Assembly (NCBI RefSeq): GCF_035083965.1
Contig: NC_089722.1
Coordinates: 22,251,142 to 22,315,141, forward strand
Length of the DNA: 64,000 nucleotides
Source of the DNA: Branchiostoma lanceolatum
Lineage: Eukaryota; Chordata; Leptocardii; Amphioxiformes; Branchiostomatidae
Direction of reading: 5' to 3'
Numbering within the stretch: position 1 is the stretch's first letter; each line of letters starts with the position of its first letter. The notes under the pieces were generated by a model that was not told the DNA's origin, searched no databases, and worked only from the letters and a program-made list of their open reading frames with translations. A program made the position numbers and the translations under genes. This document shows, in pieces, positions 1 through 12,325 of the stretch.

Positions 1-1957
1 GAATGTAGAAGAAAGCAGGAGAATGCGGTAGAAAGCAGGAGAATATAGGATAAAGCGGGAGAACATAGGAGAAAGCAGGAGAATGTAAAAGAAACCAGGA
101 GAATATAGGAGAAAGCAGGAGAATGTAGGAGAAAGCAGGAGAATGTAGCAGAAAGCAGGAGAATATAGCAGAAAGCAGGAGAATATAAGAGAAACCAGGA
201 GAATGTAGGAGAAAGCAGGAGAATTTAGGAGAAACCAGGAGAATATAGCAGAAAGCAGGAGAATATAGCAGAAAGCAGGAGAATATAGGAGAAAGCAGAA
301 GAATGTAGGAGAAAGCAGGAGAATGTAGGAGAAAGCAGGAGAATATAGGAGAACGCAGGAGAATATAGGAGAAAGCAGGAGAAGCAGGAGAATGTAGGAG
401 AATGTAGGAGAACGCAGGAGAGCGCAGGAGAATGTAGGAGAAAGCAGGAGAATGTAGGAGAAAGCAGGAGAATATAGCAGAAAGCAGGAGAATATAGGAG
501 AAAGCAGAAGAATGTAGGAGAAAGCAGGAGAAAGCAGGAGAATGTAGGAGAAACCAGGAGAATGTAGGAGAACGCAGAAGAGCGCAGGAGAATGTAGGAG
601 AAAGCGGGAGAATATAGGAGAAAGCAGGAGAATGTAGGAGAAAGCAGGAGAATGCGGTAGAAAGCAGGAGAATATAGGATAAAGCGGGAGAACATAGGAG
701 AAAGCAGGAGAATGTAGAAGAAACCCGGAGAATATAGGAGAAAGCAGGAGAATGTAGGAGAAAGCAGGAAAATGTAGCAGAAAGCAGGAGAATATAGCAG
801 AAAGCAGGAGAATATAGCAGAAAGCAGGAGAATGTAGGAGAAAGCAGGAGAATGTAGGAGAAAACAGGAGAATATAGCAGAAAGCAGGAGAATATAGCAG
901 AAAGCAGGAGAATATAGGAGAAAGCAGAAGAATGTAGGAGAAAGCAGGAGAATGTAGGGAACGCAGGAGAATATAGCAGAAAGGAGGAGAATGTAGGAGA
1001 AAGCAGGAGAATGTAAGAGAAAGCAGGAGAATATAGCAGAAAGCAGGAGAATGTATCAGAAAGCAGGAGAATGTAGGAGAAAGCAGGAGAATATAGCAGA
1101 AAGCAGGAGAATATAGCAGAAAGCAGGAGAAAGTAGGAGAAAGCAGGAGAATGTAGGAGAAACCAGGAGAATGTAGGAGAACGCAGGAGAGCGCAGGAGA
1201 ATGTAGGAGAAAGCAGGAGAATGTAGGAGAAAGCAGGAGAATATAGCAGAAAGCAGGAGAATATAGGATAAAGCGGGAGAACATAGGAGAAACCAGGAGA
1301 ATGTAGGAGAAACCAGGAGAATATAGCAGAAAGCAGGAGAATATAGGAGAAAGCAGGAGAAAGTAAGAGAAAGCAGGAGAATGTAGGAAAACCCAGGAGA
1401 ATGTAGGAGAACGCAGGAGAGCGCAGGAGAATGTGGTAGAAAGCAGGAGAATATAGGAGAAAGCATGAGAATGTAGGAGAAAGCAGGAGAATGCGGGAGA
1501 AAGCAGGAGAATATAGGATAAAGCGGGAGAATATAGGAGAAACCAGGAGAATATAGGAGAAAGCAGAAGAATGTAGGAGAAACCAGGAGAATATAGCAGA
1601 AACCAGGAGAATGTAGGAGAAACCAGGAGAATATAGGAGAAACCAGGAGAATGTAGGAGAAACCAGGAGAATATAGGAGAAAGCAGGAGAATGTAGGAGA
1701 AAGCAGGAGAATGTAGCAGAAAGCAGGAGAATATAGCAGAAAGCAGGAGAATATAGGAGAAAGCAGGAGAATGTAGGAGAAAGCAGGAGAATGAAGAAGA
1801 AAGCAGGAGAATATAGGATAAAGCGGGAGAACATAGGAGAAACCAGGAGAATGTCGGAGAAACCAGGAGAATATAGGAGAAAGCAGGAGAATGTAGGAGA
1901 AAGCAGGAGAATGAAGGAGAAACCAGGAGAATATAGCAGAAAGCAGAAGAATGTAGG
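1..1957. repeat. 20-bp minisatellite array 1 (purine strand on +)
   Basis: This is a tandem array of a 20-bp unit with consensus GAATATAGGAGAAAGCAGGA on the + strand, entering from beyond the left edge and ending at about 1957. Variation is confined to a few positions: A/G at unit position 5, G/C at 9, and AAAGC, AAACC or AACGC in the middle. A few units are shortened or extended (about 385-400, 957), which shifts the phase. The complement has almost no stop codons, so open frames of 156 and 326 codons appear on the - strand. They encode a repetitive F/L/S/P peptide and are not treated as genes. The purine bias of one strand is nearly complete over 2 kb. Confidence 0.97.
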
Positions 1958-2140
1958 AGTACCTATGTGAAAATGAATCCGCCCGGGACGGTCCGGACCG
2001 GTTCGGAAGCAGTCCAGACCGCACACCCACGCCCACCCAGTCCGGGCCGTAAGCCTCCCAGTTCGGACGCCCACGCGGTGAACCATCATTAGGTGGTTCG
2101 GCGCGTTAGGTAGTTCAGGACCGCCCGGACGTTTTGGGCA
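1958..2140. other. CpG-rich block at the array 1 edge
   Basis: The array ends at the word TACCTATGT, followed by a GC-rich stretch built from CGGTCCGGACCGGTTCGG-like words. The same order (TACCTATG, a short A-rich run, CGGG, then TCCG.ACCGGTTCGG) is found in reverse complement at 9280-9330, beside array 2. The block contrasts with the AT-rich DNA around it and has no convincing reading frame. It may be the end of a mobile element or the ancestral flank of the satellite. Confidence 0.6.
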
Positions 2141-2149
2141 CCGTAAACA

Positions 2150-2190
2150 CTTAGAAAATAATTGGCGGCGCCTGGCCAATTTTTTCTAAG
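2150..2190. repeat. Short hairpin inverted repeat
   Basis: CTTAGAAAATAATTGG at 2150-2165 is matched by CCAATTTTTTCTAAG at 2176-2190, a stem of about 15 bp around a GC-rich loop. It lies directly after the CpG-rich block and may mark the outer end of that element. Confidence 0.6.
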
Positions 2191-5100
2191 TCCCTAAATG
2201 AGATCTAGCCGTGCGGCAGCGCCCCCTTCCGTACGCAAAGCGCAGCGATAAGAACAACAAGAGGTCAAGTCGGCAGGTTGCTACAAGTAGCCGAGATCGC
2301 TGTGTAGAACACCGTGACTCGCAGAAAATTATTTCAGTGCTGCGGGCAACTGTTTCAAGATATCGCTCAAGACCTTCGTTCTCCACATTTTGTCGAGATA
2401 TTTCATGTCTTCCAAACGTGACCGATCTACTCTGGATACCGTTACGTGCAACCCAACAGAGCGACAAGCTGAGAGCGGGCGAACATAAACATCAACTGGC
2501 ACTCAATCACCCTGTGGCAATTCCCCGCGGGATCTGCTAATCGAAAACATCTCTCTATCCTAAATCAACTAAATAGCAGAGTAGGGTAGGGTAGGTTAGG
2601 GTAGAAAAAAAGAAACTGACCCGTCTTCTACGTATAACCGACTTTATCTTTAAAATGCTTTTCAATTTCCCGCTTTGGAGCTGTTTTGAGTTGCCGTTTG
2701 AAGAATCTGCTACGCCGCGATCACGTCCTGCAATCAGTGGAACCGCTGTGACAAGGCGCCAGGCAAGCCCCGCCCCGTTGTTATCACATTATTTGTCACG
2801 CCAAAGTTCACTTTCCGGATAAAACCGACTGCAAATTAGGTAGAAATTGCTGTCGATTTGTCACTGAGTCTGTGCCGAGGTTTAGCAAAGAGGCGAGCAT
2901 ATTTTATCTCTCCGTTCAACCTCCTTGGTTCAACCGACGGGAGCCAAAAGACCACGTCAACCCGCTGAAACACACGCAGTGCCTGTCAGTGTCAGTTACG
3001 TTCTCTGCGATCTGCCCCACAGCACAACAAAATAAAACGAATGTTGCGTGTGCAGAATGACGAGAGGGTCCAGAATTGCAAAATATATTCACGGCGGTCG
3101 GTTGCAGGCCCAATCAAAAGGAAGAAGTTGTTCCTCCCCGTTTATAATCCCCCGCGGTCTGCAAGCCAGGGAGGAGCGCCGCGCCTTTGATCAGGAATTT
3201 CGCCGCGGGCTTTCATCGGCTTCTCAAGTATGCAAATGAGCCAAGACATGACGTAGCAAGCTCCGATTTCCCCCGAGCACAAGTCGGCCTGGACCGATGT
3301 GCCTCAGATTTCCGACAATTCCCATATTTAGAAAACTCGACTGGGTTAGGTAGACGTCATCCTCGGCTGGAATGACGTCCTGTAGATATTTGTTCCTCTA
3401 CTTACAATAGATGACTTAGATTCCTTCACTGTACGGTTGACAAACTTGAGTTTACGGCTACCTTTGTTTCAGTTTTCTAACGATAGGAATATAGATATGT
3501 ATACAATGTAGTTTCATGTAGTTATAAGAAAATTATGAAACTCTTCTCAGCTATTAAAATTTATTGTTTTTTTGTGTAGTCCTTTAGGTCCTACTGCACT
3601 GAGACGTTTTATCTGGTCACTATCGAAATGCTGAGAGAAGGTAGAATACAGTCATTAATGTAAAATATTTTGTTCGGCGATGTGGTTTATTTGTATTTCA
3701 CGTTCTATCAGAAAGCCAGAAAAAAACGTAGCTAGAACGGCTATTTCATTTCTTGTATATAATCTAATAAACGTCACGGCCGTGTCTTACTTGTACACTT
3801 GAACGGTAACGGCTGTTACTAAATTTGGCCACCTTAGCGAACAAGAACTGGAGCGATATGACTTGATCTGTTGAACGATCTGAGTAGCTGACTTCACCAA
3901 CCAACTGAAACATTTTCGGAACTACGTTGTTGCGTTTTAGGCCGTTTTCTTTATTCATGTCCTCCCGACAGCCGCTATTAGGGGGTGCAATACCCCCATG
4001 GCTAAGGTTTCTTCCAAGCCACCAACCGATGTTGTGCATTTTTTTTAAATCATCCTGTCATTAAGACTGAGGGTAGAATTTTGAGAACGAACCATATGTA
4101 CGAGGCAAATTTTCTTACCGTCTACTTAATCGCCCTAGCTATTTTCTTTCGCTTCATTTATATCGTTTTAAAATCATCCTCCGTCACTGATATCGGAGTC
4201 ACTCCACACTAACCTGATCTGGCCTTCTTGTCCACACGAAGCCGACATCGCCGGGCCGTGATCGATGACAGGGAGAACACCCCCAAATGAGTGTCTTTGA
4301 CACTTGGGTGTTCATTGAGATGTCCATATCCGCTACACGCGTCCCTGAAAGGAGAATCCTGTGCTCTCTCCTATTGATCGACTTACCATTCTAAGGTCCA
4401 AGGGTGTCAGGTTACCGGGGCTCTTGCGCGCGTGATCTTGTGGAGTCTGAGGCTACTATAAACATCTTAAACAAGATCATAACAGTTTCTTTAGTATTGC
4501 AAATATTGCAAAATTTTCTTAGAGTATTTATTCCATTCGTAATTTTCAGAGCTACACAAAGTCAGGATCAAAGCAATGGCCAGATGGATTAAGTGAAACC
4601 TATGTCCTTGGTAAAACCAAAGTTCTTGTACATCCAAAACTCCTTTCGATTGATCGAATTGTCCGGAATGGTGTTTTCCAGTAAGGACATTTGGATCGTA
4701 TATACCAAACACAAACCATGATGGTGTCAGCTGTATGTGTCTTCAAACATTTTACTTCATTATTCAAGGAGTTCATTGCAAATCCTAAGGCTGCGTATTT
4801 GACTGTAAAGGCACCGAGAGTACACGCGTACACAAACATGCTAAGATATTAGGCGACAACATAGCCGGTGATTTTTCATCAAACAATTTATAGAGGAAAA
4901 TGGAAATATCATTCATCTCCATGACTTAGAATTCATGGAATGATAGTAAATGTCTAAATGAATAGCTAGTCTTTCAAGTTCTGAGCGGAAATGAACGTCC
5001 CAGCAACTTCACGACACTCGACAGTTTCCCGTACATACGAGCAAGTTTTTCCTGTTTACTACTGCACGGGCGCGCTGTTTGTTCCGCAATGCCATACGGC

Positions 5101-8100
5101 TTGGCACGGACTTCTCAAAAACCTTATCAAAGTCAGAAAAATGAATTAAGACCTTCACTGAACATTTTTTCATACTCGGGGCTTAAGTAGTCAGATCAAA
5201 ACTAAAAAATGTTGAAAGTAGATAGATACGAAATAAACAATCATTAGATACATTGAAAATAGTCGGCAAAGGCAAAAGGTTATGAATTCAAAATGAAGCA
5301 AACTAGCCGCATGCCCTCAGCATCAAATATCTAACTGAGAGTACTGCAGTTAGATCTAGGCGTCTGACCAGGACACCGAAAACTGATTTATTTGACATTA
5401 CGCCCGGGCGCAGTGGCCGGCAGGGTGATGGCGATCTCAGGTCACGCCACGGTGCTCCCCGAACCGTCCGGACTGCTAGTTCGGGACCGGCAATTATTCT
5501 AATTTTCGGCGGGTGTGAAGCAGGAGAGACTGGCCTGTCTCCCCTGAGGAAACCGTGTGGAATTCCAGCACTTGCACTAACTGCATTGCGCGTGCGTCGC
5601 GGTCTTTTCAATTCAAAACTGTATCTTGTAAACCGTTTCGTGCTGTCCTGTTTGATTTTCGCTGCGTTTTTAGCTTTGCACTGAGGCTAACAGTACTGAG
5701 GCTAACAGTATCATGGATAAGACGTGTCATAGGAGAGTTTGTACCCCGTCATTGTGGCTCAGGATACGTCAAGGTGATATTAGGAGATGAAAACAGTCTG
5801 GAAACACAAAGGTTTGTGTGGAATGTTGTGACGCCGTCCCACCCATCTTGCCGAAGGTCCAGTGAACTACCAAGATCCCCTCCTGTTGGATAAACATGGT
5901 AAGAAACTCTGTTTTTATTGTGAAAGAGTCCTACCGAGTATGAGATGATAGTTGGATGTCTTCAACTTGGATATGAAACAAAATCACAGTTTCCTGGATA
6001 TTGTAGAATTTACATTTTGGCCTACTTCGGGGAAGGGGACACGAGGGGGGGGGGGGGGTTGTGTTATGCAGATGTTTTGGCGCCCATAAGTTTCGTCAAG
6101 GAGTTATTGGTTTCGTGAAGAGACGATGATTGCTTCTTGCATCGAACAGAAAGATTATGTTCGTTAACGTTGGCCAAGGAAATCTAATTGTGTTGGGTGT
6201 GCCGATGCCAGAAATACAACCTCAATAGGAAGAAAAAAAATCGTCAATCGAAGAGAACGTTGCTCTTCCATGATAAAGTTTTTTCTGTCCCTTTTCGAGT
6301 GTTTGATTTCGAATACAATCATTAAAAAATCAACGGTACCTTCCGTGGTCAAAACTGATTATTTTCAATAACCTGACATTACACCAAATTATGCAGTTTC
6401 TTGCCAAATCACCGCCGATCTATAGTCGGTAGACCGTCTTGACCCCTGATGTGAAGTCATATTTTCATGACTTGGGGCTCTCCTTCTTATCACCAAGCAG
6501 ATGTATGTTTCGGCACGTTTTTGTACGTCCTTGAACATGTGGCACATTTCATGGTCAGCAATCGCCCTCGAGATTCCGTTCGTTGCTGAAAATAGTAGAA
6601 TCATTATGATTCCATAAGGACATACTCGCCGAGAAAATACGTTTTAAGATACTGTACAAGAAATATATTTACTTATGTGTAAAATCGACCATCTGTGCTT
6701 GCGTATACTAAATGATTGAGTAAAAGAAAGCTGAAACGATGTCCTTACTGTGACCCTTACACTTGGCCTGGTATTGGAATGAATGATTTACAGATTATTA
6801 CAGACCACATAAATGTAAATGCAACCGAAAACATATTGCAGGCAATGTTACCTCACCCCTGCAATTATATTGTAACGACGCAACTCTATTATGATCGTAC
6901 AAAACATATCCATATACACCAAAGAACAGATAGTTTTAGATGCACAAGGAAGTTTACGAATCTATATTCTTCTTAGTTCCTTTTGACTTTTCGGTACATA
7001 GAACAAAGCATGAACCAAATCAATTTTTGTCCACGCTTTATACAATTCAAATGAACCACTGAGCAAACATAAACGTTCCGTTACATTTTTTAAAAAAACA
7101 GATTACAGTTACAGAGTTATGAGATACTAGTAAATCGCATAACTTCCTCCACCCCGTAAAATGAAATTTCGCCCCAACAACAATGGTTGTTTGATTCCCG
7201 CAACATGTCCAAAACCATTTGTATGTTCATCTATGCCGTAACCTATTTCACGAGATATTCGTTAACTTCGTACTTTAACTGACATAGAAATCTGACGCCA
7301 CCGGAGGTCTACAACATGTCTTCCCATAGGGATTCTTTTTTAGCAGATTTTTACACCCTCTTTGTCCTGCTGTAAAAACTATAGTAGAAATTCAGTAATT
7401 CTAGCACGCTCTTGTCAGCTCAAAGGTGGCGGACTTTTGAGATTTATTGCGCATTCTCCCATCCCCTCCAGAAACCAAAGTGCGACATGTTGATCCCCAA
7501 CCTACCGTAAACAGTCTGCCTGTCTCGTTGGGAAGTGACTTGCGGTAACGACAGTGTCAGGTCACTTCCACTGAAAAGGGACTCGGCTGCCCCCGATATC
7601 GGGGTTGGGAGGGAAACTTTTTGCCTGAATGGCGGGTTGACGATCGCATGTGTGGTATGACACGGCCGCAGTATGCCGACAACGAAGATTAGCCATTCAT
7701 CAGTCTGTCTATCTTTTTGGATCGTGTCATGAGAGCACCCGGGTCACTCTTGTCAATAGTCGCCAGAGCGTAAAATTCCCTGTACATGTGTATATTCAAG
7801 TGGTACATTAACCTCCTTGGTATATGGAAACGCAACTACACAAAGCACAAAGACAGTATGACCCCCAGTGGTGATGTGGTTGTCGGTAACGCAACACAGC
7901 GTCGAGTGACAGTGATGGACAGCCGCGCGCCTTTGATATTCAAAAGTGGGCCCGCGCGCGCTGGGCGTGGCCACATGCTCGCGAATTATGTACATCTCAT
8001 GGTTTGATTTTCTTGTTTTCCCCGGAATTTCTACAACTTGCTTGTGGGGAAATGGCGGGAGTCACATCAAGAAAGTACTAGTAGTATGAGGACATTATTC

Positions 8101-8814
8101 TCAGTAATAGTCCTGGCAATGTATGTGCAAACTGTGACAAAAAATAACACATGTGGAACGTGATAAATAAACAATAACGTAACTTACTTGTATGTGGAGC
8201 GGACTAGTTGGCGGCTGCCCCAAAGGACCGGGAGACTTCAATCAACCAGGGAGAGTTTAATTCATACATAGGGGACAGCACACATCAAAGTTTATGTTAC
8301 TTTAGATCTCCTGGAGTTATCTTTTATGATACTTGATTTACAGATACAGTATAACAATTTAAACACGATTCTTTTATACGATGAAGAGCAATACGTGTCA
8401 TCAATAAAATATTTGCCGTTTCTATATGGATTCGCCTTCTTGTGGGGTCAATGAACTCTCGCCGCCGCTGGGATTACGTGCCAATGTCGGCATTAATAAT
8501 GTTCGCTTGCTCTTTTCCGTCGGTCTGTTAGGAGATATGAAGAGGTTGCTAAATTCAACAATGTTTAATTTGCTGGATGATGAACTTATTGTAAATCTAT
8601 ATATTAGTCTTTCCCCCAAATGCACAAAGCAACCACAATTACGTTTAAAAAATGTCAACAAAAATCCAGCGATTTTTTTGGGCTACATTAGCTTGTGCTG
8701 GCGATCAAATGCTTCATTGGGTTTCGCAAATCATGTCACTTCAAGCCCTCCTTGATAGTTGATCTATAGCCGCCGCAAAGAGATCTGTATTCAGATTCTT
8801 TCAATTTTGCAACG
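2191..8814. other. Gene-poor interval between arrays 1 and 2
   Basis: I see no supportable gene here. All open frames are under about 115 codons, overlap each other on both strands and show no recognised domain. Small landmarks: TAGGG-type repeats at 2581-2606; a copy of the AACCTCCTTGG motif at 2918-2930 and again at 7808-7820; a CpG-rich patch at 5400-5500 that shares GTCCGGAC/TTCGGGAC words with the array-flanking blocks; a short tandem duplication of ACTGAGGCTAACAGT at 5679-5709; and a run of 14 G at 6045-6058. The rest is unremarkable AT-rich DNA. Confidence 0.6.
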
Positions 8815-9325
8815 GCCGTCCGGCGGTTCAGACGGTCCGAACTCTGTAGACAGCGATCTCGACCTCATAACAGCTCCAATTTACGCATTCCACGGGCGTT
8901 CGGGGGCGTTCCGTTACCATAAAAATGGGTGGTTCGCGGTAGTCCGCAGACGTACGAACCGGCTCCCCGCGGCGTTCTGCGCGTCCTCAGACGGGTCGGG
9001 GTGATTTGTTGCTATGGGAACCGCCAGTTCGGGGGTCCCGCGACGCCGGTTCGGAGGTCCCGCGACGCCGGTCCGGGCGGAGCCGAACCGGTTCGAACCA
9101 CCCGCCGCTGGCAGCGCTACCGAACCGGTCCGAACCATGCCGTTCCGGACGTAGTCCGAACTAGTTCGGACCGCCAATCTGAACCACTTCAGGCCGTCCG
9201 AACCCGTTTGGACGGTTCAAGAACGTACGCCCCGCCCGACCGACCCGTCCCTCTCCCGAACTCTTAGGCGTTCGAACTGCCCGTCCGAACCGGTACGGAC
9301 TGGTCCCGTACGGGCAAATTTTTAC
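8815..9325. other. CpG-rich block beside array 2
   Basis: About 500 bp of GC-rich sequence is dominated by GGTCCGAAC, GGTTCGGA and ACCGGTTCGAACC words. It includes a 22-bp unit (TTCGG.GGTCCCGCGACGCCGG) repeated twice at 9028-9073. It ends in ACATAGGTA at 9326-9334, the reverse complement of the TACCTATGT junction at array 1. Overlapping open frames exist on both strands but their composition is that of the repeat, so none is called. The CpGs are intact rather than decayed to TG/CA, which suggests a young or unmethylated sequence. Confidence 0.6.
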
Positions 9326-10345
9326 ATAGGTAAGCAGGAGAATATAGCATAAAGATGGAGAATATAGCAGAAAGCAGGAGAATGTAGGAGAAAGCAGGAA
9401 AATATAGGAGAAAGCAGGAGAATATAGGAGAAAGCAGGAGAATGTAGGAGAAAGCAGGAGAATGTAGGAGAAAGCAGGAGAATGTAGGAGAAAGCAGGAG
9501 AATGTAGCAGAAAGCAGGAGAATATAACAGAAAGCAGGAGAGTATAGGAGAAACCAGGAGAATATTGGAGAAAGCAGGAGAATGTAGCAGAAAGCAGGAG
9601 AATGTAGCAGAAAGCAGGAGAATATAGCAGAAAGCAGGGGAATATAGGAGAAAGCAGAAGAATGTAGGAGTAAGCAGGAGAATATAGCAGAAAAAGGAGA
9701 ATATAGCAGAAAGCAGGAGAATGTAGGAGAAAGCAGGAGAATGTAGGAGAAAGCAGGAGAATATAGGAGAAAGCAGGAGAATATAGGAGAAAGCAGGAGC
9801 ATGTTGGAGAAAGCAGGAGAATATAGGAGTAAGCAGGAGAATAGAGGATTACAGAAAACAGTAGAACATAGGAGAAAGTTGGAGAATGCAGGAGAATGTA
9901 GGAGAATATAGCAGAAAGCGGGAGATTGTAGAAGAAATAGGGAGAATACAGCAGAATATAGGAGAAGCTTAAGGTAGGACAGAGCAGTAGAACACAAGAG
10001 AAAGCGGGAGATTGTAGAAGAAAGCGGGAGAATATAGCAGAATATAGGATAAGTAGAACAGCCTGAGGAGTAGAACACCCTGAGGAGAAAGCGGGAGATT
10101 TTAGTAGAAAGCGGAAGAATATAGGAGAAAGCAGTAGAGTACAGGATAAAGTGGGAGATTGTAGAAGAAAGCAGGAGAATGTCGAGGTAAGCAGAACATG
10201 CAGAATATAGGAGAGCGAGGGAGAAAGCGGAAGAATATAGAGGAAAGTAGGAGAATATAGGAGAACGGTCAAACTCGGAGAATATAGAAGAAAACGGGAC
10301 GATATAGGAGAAAGCTTTACAGCAGAAAGCAGGAGTATATAGGAG
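9326..10345. repeat. 20-bp minisatellite array 2 (purine strand on +)
   Basis: This array has the same 20-bp unit as array 1. Units are well conserved from 9326 to about 9830 and become degenerate to the right (9840-10345), with units such as GGGAGATTGTAGAAGAAAGC and irregular spacing. The - strand is open for 305 and 316 codons because the repeat lacks stops. Array 2 touches the CpG-rich block only on its left side. Confidence 0.95.
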
Positions 10346-10780
10346 AAAACTGGGGAATATTAGATATCTAATGTTATAATTTTCTATTCCCTTTTTTTTT
10401 TATTGTCTATGCAGAAAGAGAAACTTTAGAAATATGAAGTCATTATTTGCGGAAGGTTAGAAAGTTTTTATTGTCAAAGTGTTTCCTCTGAACATTCAAA
10501 CAAAAAGACTATCATGGAATGACATTTCAAAATGTTATATACATTTCACACATCTACAAAGTGTTCAAAAAAAGACACTGACACATGTTTTCAAGTTAGT
10601 AGATACTCAAACATTTAGAACAAAAACGTTCTGCTATCATGGAATGACATCTCAATATGTAATACATTGCACACACTTTGAATTTCCGTCGGCTGCGTTC
10701 CTCGGATACATGTCGGTGAGAATTTGTCTCTCCGATAGGTGACCGTCCAAATATCTTTCATCTTTTCATATTTCATAGTG

Positions 10781-10900
10781 AAACCTCTGCTTGGAGAATA
10801 CACTGCTAGTACTTTCAGCACAAATGTGCAATAAAGGTCCTTCATTCAAGTCTATCTACTGTATATGCGGGGCGTATCATTAGAAAATGATACTCATCTT
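10781..10900 (+). repeat. Dispersed repeat, copy related to 12297-12412
   Basis: From AAACCTCTGCTTGGAGAATA onward this stretch matches 12297-12412 with few differences. The shared part includes CACAAATGTGCAATAAAGG and a TCATTCAAGTCTATCTAC block. The copy at 12297 is joined to a large hairpin, while this copy has only the one arm. It is probably a member of a MITE family whose end carries CTCCAAGCAGAGG. Confidence 0.7.
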
Positions 10901-11190
10901 CAACGCTATATTGACATCGTCTCCGGTTGAACTTAGGCCTGTGTATCGAACGTTATCAATTTCCAAACGATGTGAACTGATTCTTATTTACTACATAATT
11001 ACGATATACTCGTTATAGAAATATATGTCTGATTCAGTTGTGAGTGTTATGCATCTTGAACAGAGATATGAATAGCTCTACTAATTAAAGGATGAAATAT
11101 TCAAAGCCATCAACTAACTATGATAGTATTTGAAAACGCTTTCGAATATTAGTAGTCTAAAAAGTTTTAAAAGACGAAGGAAGCAGGTAT

Positions 11191-11230
11191 GTTAGACCAA
11201 GGAGGTTAATTTTAACCTCCTTGGTTAGAC
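11191..11230. repeat. AAGGAGGTT palindrome
   Basis: ACCAAGGAGGTTAA at 11196-11209 faces TTAACCTCCTTGGT at 11212-11225, an almost loop-free palindrome. The same arm sequence recurs through the window and likely represents the termini of a small inverted-repeat element family. Confidence 0.7.
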
Positions 11231-12158
11231 CGAGGATGGTTAGACAAAGATAACGCACAGCTCGAATGAACACGAAATTGTGACTTGTTTTGCATGGTGG
11301 CAGCACTTGTCACGCCGCAAAACCTTTGCTTGCGTTTTTGGCGCCTTGCGGCTAATATAACACAGAAACATTTCAGTGGTAAATACATCCGTAACCTACA
11401 GGTTAGCATGGAAGTTTAGTACCGGCCCAAAAGTTACCGCAGACAAACCATAGTTCGTGTGACCCAAGTTTCTATTCAGATATCTAACTTAAAAGTTCCC
11501 TGCAAGACCAACTTGGTCCATTTGGAACATACGGTTTTATTTTATAAATCTAACGTTACTACAAGTTGTCCCCAGTATGTGTGAAATGGCTCGTTTGCTA
11601 ATCAAAATTTGGTGGTCGCAGGAGGGATCGGCGACAGTTTGTTTTGACAAATCGGTTTACAACTAGCCGAAAGAACACAAAACTCCTCCGTGGCACTGAC
11701 ATGAGAAGGAATTTAACAAAACAGACGGACACATGACATGGGAGGGCATGTTCTTATATCAAGGGTGTTTTATGTATAAAACCTCCTTAGTTATATCGAC
11801 CGTATTAGGAATTCAAGTCGCCAATTTTCAATTTTACGTGTGACCCATATGTGAGTGAAGTGTTCTTCAGAAAGTTTTTCAGAACGAAAAATATCAATTA
11901 TCGTTTTGTGCAAGCTGGACATATGGGTCACCCGCGCGGTGTAATATGGCTCTGCGTGTGTCCGGCCGCGACACTGTAATCAGTCAATTTTTGTGTTGCT
12001 ATTATTGTCAACTACGTGTTAGGTTTTAATGAACTGAAGACAAAGAGGTGCGAAACTTGGATGAACTCAGTCAGTAACAAAGAAAGTAGCATGAAATAAA
12101 CAGAGATTTTGTGATATGCCAACTCAAAGGCTTCCACGGGAGCCACAAAGTCAAAAGA

Positions 12159-12192
12159 ACCAAGGAGGTTTTATATATTAAAAAACTCCTTG
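12159..12192. repeat. AAGGAGGTT inverted repeat
   Basis: AACCAAGGAGGTTTTATAT is followed at once by the imperfect complement AAAAAACTCCTTG. It abuts the large hairpin at 12191-12325. Confidence 0.6.
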
Positions 12193-12325
12193 CTAGCATT
12201 CTCCAAGCAGAGGTTTCGGTCGAGTAGGGCGGGAGTGTCCGGGAATCACGGAGAGAGACGTAAAAACATCCCGGACACTCCTACCCGACTCTATCGAAAC
12301 CTCTGCTTGGAGAATACACTGCTAG
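12191..12325. mobile_element. Hairpin MITE with CTCCAAGCAGAGG ends
   Basis: The left arm (about 12201-12243, CTCCAAGCAGAGGTTTCGG through GTGTCCGGG) pairs with the right arm (about 12271-12314, CCCGGACACTCC through CCTCTGCTTGGAG) with few mismatches and a loop of under 30 nt. CTAG-containing sequence (TGCTAG) lies on both sides and may be part of a target duplication. There is no coding capacity. The same arm motif recurs at 10781, 44595, 55805, 58475 and 58609. Confidence 0.75.

Noticed and set aside
2186-2540. Overlapping 93- and 109-codon frames on both strands
   Set aside because: No recognisable domain, and mirrored openness suggests composition rather than coding.
2581-2606. Interstitial telomere repeat
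   Set aside because: Only about four TAGGG-type units with irregular spacing; too short to call.
8426-8755. 109-codon open frame
   Set aside because: No family recognised, no splice context, and a similar open frame lies on the other strand.
9080-9100. tRNA T-loop-like GGTTCGAACC
   Set aside because: It is one of many such words in the CpG-rich block; no acceptor stem, D-arm or anticodon arm could be placed around it.
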